DNA of 9,760 nucleotides from an uncultured Bacteroidales bacterium (lineage in GTDB: Bacteria; Bacteroidota; Bacteroidia; Bacteroidales; Paludibacteraceae), in the NCBI GenBank assembly GCA_946184195.1, contig CAMHEP010000051.1, positions 1 through 9,760 of the forward strand, given 5' to 3'. Position numbers and translations under genes: made by a program. The stretch's first letter is position 1; each line of letters begins with the position of its first letter. Positions 5,926 to 9,760 of this stretch are shown here, in pieces. The notes below the pieces were generated by a model. The model made no database searches and was not told the origin of the DNA. It saw only the letters and a list, made by a program, of their open reading frames with translations.

Positions 5926-8900
5926 TTATTGTATCTTAACGTTTTTCTTGAGGCTGGAAGAAATGATTTGCCTTAACTCTGCCGAATGTGTATCCACATC
6001 GCGATGGAAGAGCGGACGGAAGTCCTTGGCGAAACGGCACTTGGCAGGCCTAATCTTCAGGTCATCCAAGTTACCCTTGACATCCACTCCGATGTAAAGC
6101 GGTTTGAGCAGTGAAGCATGGTAATCAAAATTCATATCCAGATAGTGATTGCCTCCCACGGCTACCATATAATTATCCATCGTCACACAGAACGGATAGA
6201 CGGTCACCTCGTCCTTATAGAGGGCTATCTGAGCAGATATACTATCAATCTTATTCTCCGTCTTCTTCTTGAACATCAATATCTTTGCCATCGTCGAGAA
6301 GGTTTCATTATCCAGCACCTTCAGATCTTTGCCCTCGATGGAGCAAGCTCCCCGCAGGGTGGAATATTTAATGTCGTAATGACTATTGACATAGGTCTCG
6401 GCAGCTATATGGAATTGTGCAGCTCCACGGAACTCCTTAAGCATAGGCACCAAAGTATCCAGTTGAGGAATCATCCCGATAAGTTGCTGCAGGTCAATGT
6501 CTACCATATGGTAGTCCAGTCCCACGTAGATATGGTTCTTGCGTGGAGTGCGGTACATTGCCGTGAGTTGCAGTTTAGCCGCTTCGCAGATGAATCCCAT
6601 CTCCTCCAATATGAGTTTGCCGTCCTTCACATAGAGTTGTCCCCCCAGATTCTTGAGGTGTTGGTCGAATACATCTGCCCGCTTCACCACAGTCTTAAGA
6701 GCCAAGTCTACACGTTCCGGCACCATGAAGGGTTCGTTTTCGGTAGTCTCCGTGGCGGATGTCTTATCCTCCGCCACTGTCGTGGTGTCCGTGGCACTAT
6801 TCAATCTGTTGACAAGTGCTAACATCTCGTTCACATCCGTATAGTCGGAGGTAAATCGCAAAGTTCCCTGCAACGTATCCTGATGGCGTAACCATTTACC
6901 CATATTCTTCACCTCACCGGCAAGCGAGAAATCTGACCTACCCAGCACGATACGACTGGTGTCGATGGTGAAGTCACGGTTCGAATAGTTAAACTTTATC
7001 TGCGGTACTTCCACAGGTGTTCCTAATGCTGCCAAGTCAGCATGTCCTTGTTTGAGGTCAAAGTGCAGACGCGGATTCCACTTGAGGAGTAAATTATCGG
7101 CTTTCTTATTGTACCGTGATGCTGCCTCTATACTTAGGGCACCGGTGTTCACCTTTATAGATTCTCCCATCCGCGCGTTCATATCATCAGCAGAGAAGTT
7201 GACCATCAGCCGCGGCATGGTCTTATCACGTTTGGTAGCCGCCAACGAAGCTTTACCTTGTGCATGGGTGGTTTGCGCATGGATAGTGTCCATATCTGCG
7301 ACCAAGCTGCCTAAAGCGAACTCGGCATCCAGTGTCGGTATAGCCGTGGTGTCCTTGGTATTCATCTCCGCAGAGGCACATATTCGCACGTTCTGCATAT
7401 CTGCCAGAAGGGGCATCCCTTTCATGTCTGCATGCAGACGGTCTGCCTCTAACTGACAATCTGCACTCAGGATATTCTTGTCCATGCTCTTGCGTTCCAC
7501 TTTGGGCGCTGTGAACGTCAATCGCAGGTGGTCTGCATCTGCCAGAATAGAGTCCTCGTATTGAACAGCAAAGTCACGGATAGCCAAGTCACCTTGTAGT
7601 TGTATCTTATTCAGATTCATCGCCGTCACATCATCGAGACGAGTCTTCACCTTCATCGTTCCTTTCATCTGCCCTTTCACCCACGAGGTGCCTTTATCAC
7701 TCGCCAACCAATAGTCAGCATCCGGCATATGGACATTCATCTGCGCATTAAGAAGGCACATCGGATTGGCGAGGGCAAATTCCTTACCGCCTTTCAGGAT
7801 ATCTGTCACCTTACCGCTGAGCGTAATATCCGTCTTTCCGGTACGGACATACAGACGTTTGAGGTCGGCAGTGGTCTGTGTTTTGACGTTGAGGTCGACA
7901 TGCGCCATCAGGTCAGCATCCACGGCGTCGAAATAATAAGGCAGCACTTTTTTATCATAGTGTCCTTGTCCGTTTCTTAGCCATATCTCAGCATCCACAA
8001 CAGGCATTGTCAACGAGTCATATCGTCCCATAGCATGAACCTGCATCTGCACATCACCATCCGCCACTATCTCTTTAGGAACCATGCGGCTATATTGCTC
8101 GGGCAACAAAGCCATCAGGGAGGATAGATGCCACTCGTTGGTTGTCACTGTCACATCGCAGTCGTATTGCACAGCGGTCCACGACTCAAGTGCCGTCACC
8201 ACACCATCTACAGTCAATGCGAACTCATTGACAGCCATATCGGCTCTTTCTATGCGAACACGCCGCTCTTCCTTATTTTCCACACGTACAGGCAGACTCA
8301 AATGCATCGCCACGCCATCGGCATAACGTATCTCCCCCATCGTAGCAGACACGTGCTCAACATCTACCTCCAACCGTGCACCGTCACGCAGTGCTGCCAA
8401 TCGTACCTGAGTGCCTTGCAGCGCAGCATCTATGCTATCACGTTCATCCTTGAGACGTACCGCATTCGCCCTAATCTGCATATCCTCATCCCAACGCAGT
8501 GACTTCAGTTGCCACTGTGAGGGAGTGGTATCTGTCTCCGTGGTGTCGACAGAAAGACGGAGGATATCAAAATTAGTCGCTCCATCTGCTGCTATATAAA
8601 GATTCGCTTCCGCATCACTAAGTGTGAAACGACGTATCACCACGTCGCCATCCAATGCCTTCATCACATCCACGCTGACGATTAGTTCGGGCACAGCTAA
8701 CAGCGTGTCAGAAGGGGCACCATCGACAGGATTGATGATATATAGTCCCTTGATGGCCAAACCGAAATTGGGGAAGGTACGAACAAAAGTCAGGTTCACC
8801 TCCTCCAACTCATGCGGGCAGGTCAATAGCGAATCAGCCACACGGTTCACGATGGGCGTTAACCGCTTGGGGGTGAATACCACGTACATGGCGATACACA

Positions 8901-8967
8901 CCACCAACACAACCATCGTCAGCAGACCACCTAAAGTAGCACCTACTATCTTGAGTGTGCGTTTCAT
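5926..8967 (-). CDS. AsmA-family envelope protein
   Basis: A 1013-residue protein with one N-terminal membrane segment (about residues 7-31), no cleavable signal, and a long periplasmic part of short beta-strand repeats. The stretch after the membrane anchor (VRTFPNFGLAIKGLYI, about 62-77) and the C-terminal region (about 780-1000, including GGQLYVKDGKLILEEMGF, the SxxGxDLK-like SIEGKDLKVLDNETF and YIGVDVKGNLDDLKI) match AsmA-like proteins. These are now seen as bridge-like repeating beta-groove proteins that help move phospholipids between the membranes and keep the envelope intact. I chose ATG at 8967 rather than a TTG two codons earlier at 8973, which would abut the preceding stop codon; ATG leaves a 6-base gap. 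It lies between a small lipoprotein and the Dcp-like lipoprotein, so the operon is rich in envelope proteins. Exact cargo is unknown. Confidence 0.87.
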   Translation of the reverse strand: MKRTLKIVGATLGGLLTMVVLVVCIAMYVVFTPKRLTPIVNRVADSLLTCPHELEEVNLTFVRTFPNFGLAIKGLYIINPVDGAPSDTLLAVPELIVSVDVMKALDGDVVIRRFTLSDAEANLYIAADGATNFDILRLSVDTTETDTTPSQWQLKSLRWDEDMQIRANAVRLKDERDSIDAALQGTQVRLAALRDGARLEVDVEHVSATMGEIRYADGVAMHLSLPVRVENKEERRVRIERADMAVNEFALTVDGVVTALESWTAVQYDCDVTVTTNEWHLSSLMALLPEQYSRMVPKEIVADGDVQMQVHAMGRYDSLTMPVVDAEIWLRNGQGHYDKKVLPYYFDAVDADLMAHVDLNVKTQTTADLKRLYVRTGKTDITLSGKVTDILKGGKEFALANPMCLLNAQMNVHMPDADYWLASDKGTSWVKGQMKGTMKVKTRLDDVTAMNLNKIQLQGDLAIRDFAVQYEDSILADADHLRLTFTAPKVERKSMDKNILSADCQLEADRLHADMKGMPLLADMQNVRICASAEMNTKDTTAIPTLDAEFALGSLVADMDTIHAQTTHAQGKASLAATKRDKTMPRLMVNFSADDMNARMGESIKVNTGALSIEAASRYNKKADNLLLKWNPRLHFDLKQGHADLAALGTPVEVPQIKFNYSNRDFTIDTSRIVLGRSDFSLAGEVKNMGKWLRHQDTLQGTLRFTSDYTDVNEMLALVNRLNSATDTTTVAEDKTSATETTENEPFMVPERVDLALKTVVKRADVFDQHLKNLGGQLYVKDGKLILEEMGFICEAAKLQLTAMYRTPRKNHIYVGLDYHMVDIDLQQLIGMIPQLDTLVPMLKEFRGAAQFHIAAETYVNSHYDIKYSTLRGACSIEGKDLKVLDNETFSTMAKILMFKKKTENKIDSISAQIALYKDEVTVYPFCVTMDNYMVAVGGNHYLDMNFDYHASLLKPLYIGVDVKGNLDDLKIRPAKCRFAKDFRPLFHRDVDTHSAELRQIISSSLKKNVKIQ

Positions 8968-8973
8968 CGTCAA

Positions 8974-9381
8974 CTAACGTATTTTAGTGAATGTTTTAGT
9001 TTGTTTGCGCCGGGCATTATAGAAAGTCAGCGTCTCGTCAGTCAGTACCGATATCTCACAATCGACAGCTGCCTCTGCCTCCGATATAGAGAGTTGGGCA
9101 ACAATGGTGATATAGTCAGAACCTTTTTTCCAACGGAACCAACCGTTTCCGTGGTAATCTTCGCCATCCAAGTCGCTCTCCACGGTTCCTTCGCCTTCAT
9201 TCCACTCCTTACCCCACGCGTAACCGTCACCGGCGTTCTCGTCGTAGAAAACCATATACTCCTGTCCGCTTTGCCATCTGCCAATCAGTTGCTCACGTGT
9301 ACCGATGTCTTTCTTCTTACATCCTGTCAGCGCTGCAACAACAACGATGAGCAAAATAACAATTTTTGTCAACTGTTTCAT
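8974..9381 (-). CDS. Small lipoprotein, possibly lipocalin-like
   Basis: A 135-residue protein with a clear lipoprotein signal: MKQ start, hydrophobic stretch 7-18, lipobox LTGC with Cys21, then three lysines. The mature part starts with LIGRWQSG (32-39), the N-terminal strand pattern seen in many Bacteroidota lipocalin-like lipoproteins, followed by alternating strands such as YMVFYDE, GWFRWKKG (80-87), YITIVAQL and ETLTFYN (116-122). The fold call is from pattern only. It is acidic in the middle (VESDLDGED, 67-75) and basic at the end. It starts 5 bases after the stop of ileS and stops 6 bases before the AsmA-family start, so it is surely part of the same transcript. No ligand or function is known; a role with the AsmA-family protein is a guess from position. 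Confidence 0.82.
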   Translation of the reverse strand: MKQLTKIVILLIVVVAALTGCKKKDIGTREQLIGRWQSGQEYMVFYDENAGDGYAWGKEWNEGEGTVESDLDGEDYHGNGWFRWKKGSDYITIVAQLSISEAEAAVDCEISVLTDETLTFYNARRKQTKTFTKIR

Positions 9382-9386
9382 AGTCT

Positions 9387-9760
9387 TTATGCTTTTTGTA
9401 TAGTAATTCCTAATGTATATCCGTCCATCTCAAGAACATCAGTTCCTTCTATTTTATCTACCATCTCCAGCGATGTAGCCAACACTTGCGATGATATATA
9501 TTCGCCGAAATGCTCCACGGCTTTCTCTATCTCTTGCCGACGCTCCAGACGTATGCAGATGCGGTCCGTGATATCCAGTCCTGACGACTTACGTAGGTTC
9601 TGGATGCGGTTGATGAGTTCGCGTGCAATACCCTCTTCAATCAGTTCGTCCGTCAGTTCGATGTCAAGGGCTATAGTCAGGATACCGTTGTTGGCTACCA
9701 GCCATCCCGGCATGTCTTCCGTCAAAATTTCCACATCCTCTTCTATCAATTGATAATTGA
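9387..9760 (-). CDS. ileS: Isoleucyl-tRNA synthetase, C-terminal end (5' part outside window)
   Basis: The last 123 codons of isoleucine-tRNA ligase, which charges tRNA-Ile in the cytoplasm; the gene enters from the right edge. The reading frame stays open to base 9760, and the first visible residues NYQLIEEDVEI run into the tail, so the TTG at 9747-9749 is an internal Leu codon and not a start. Telltale parts are EDMPGWLVANNG, the ELTDELIEEGIARELINRIQ helix, and LRKSSGLDITDRICIRLE, all typical of the C-terminal domain that follows the anticodon-binding domain in Bacteroidota and similar IleRS. The catalytic HIGH and KMSKS motifs lie outside the window. The following lipoprotein gene starts only 5 bases after its stop, so the envelope genes appear to be expressed with this housekeeping gene. 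Confidence 0.95.
   Translation of the reverse strand, partial: NYQLIEEDVEILTEDMPGWLVANNGILTIALDIELTDELIEEGIARELINRIQNLRKSSGLDITDRICIRLERRQEIEKAVEHFGEYISSQVLATSLEMVDKIEGTDVLEMDGYTLGITIQKA

Noticed and set aside
6118..6822. Plus-strand open frame of 234 codons inside the AsmA-family gene
   Set aside because: It is a shadow of the minus-strand gene: rich in His and Ile runs of the sort produced by antisense reading, and without a promoter or family resemblance.
7426..7439. Perfect 14-bp palindrome GTCTGCATGCAGAC
   Set aside because: It lies deep inside the AsmA-family coding region, and about one palindrome of this length is expected by chance in a window of this size.
8965..8973. TTG at 8973 as start of the AsmA-family gene
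   Set aside because: The ATG two codons later (8967) is a far more usual start, keeps a short gap to the upstream stop codon, and leaves the membrane anchor intact.
9747..9749. TTG at 9749 as start of a separate 120-residue gene
   Set aside because: The frame stays open to the window edge and the residues before it fit the IleRS tail, so the codon is internal to ileS.
9001..9753. Long plus-strand open frame of 250 codons
   Set aside because: It runs antisense to the lipoprotein gene and the ileS end, has no protein-like domain pattern, and both minus-strand genes are convincing.

Overview
The window looks like chromosome of a member of the Bacteroidota, most likely order Bacteroidales. Three things point there: two promoters of the TTTG-N19/20-TAnnTTTG type used by the sigma-ABfr housekeeping factor of this phylum, almost no Shine-Dalgarno sequences ahead of the genes, and a gene set of outer-membrane beta-barrels, lipoproteins, a TonB-dependent receptor and an IleRS with a Bacteroidota-style C-terminal tail. 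Base composition is moderate and even. I see no insertion sequence, prophage, CRISPR array or other sign of recent transfer. I cannot place it below order.

Left part (1-3321). A tRNA-Glu(UUC) gene on the minus strand and an outer-membrane beta-barrel gene on the plus strand are fired from back-to-back promoters in a 116-bp AT-rich spacer. The beta-barrel gene is followed after 14 bases by a well-conserved TPP (thiamin pyrophosphate) riboswitch, and then by a 719-residue TonB-dependent receptor. Because the aptamer starts so close to the stop codon, the riboswitch probably sits inside a two-gene transcript and controls only the receptor. Together the two proteins look like a thiamin-uptake outer-membrane module of the OMR1 type, without the inner-membrane transporter (pnuT) or salvage kinase that often accompany it.

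Right part (3287-9760). Five minus-strand genes are packed with gaps of 5-12 bases and read like one operon: the 3' end of ileS, a small lipoprotein with a possible lipocalin-like fold, a large AsmA-family envelope protein, a lipoprotein M3-family peptidyl-dipeptidase (Dcp-like), and a small polytopic membrane protein of unknown function. The last gene runs 35 bases into the 3' end of the thiamin receptor gene, so two operons converge and overlap with no terminator between them.

All gene-free stretches are under 300 bases: 74-189 holds the two promoters and 1012-1161 holds the riboswitch and its leader. No clearly new defence or mobile system is present. The parts most worth following up are the riboswitch placement and its switching hairpin, the near-leaderless promoter, the converging overlap, and the unusual neighbours of ileS.
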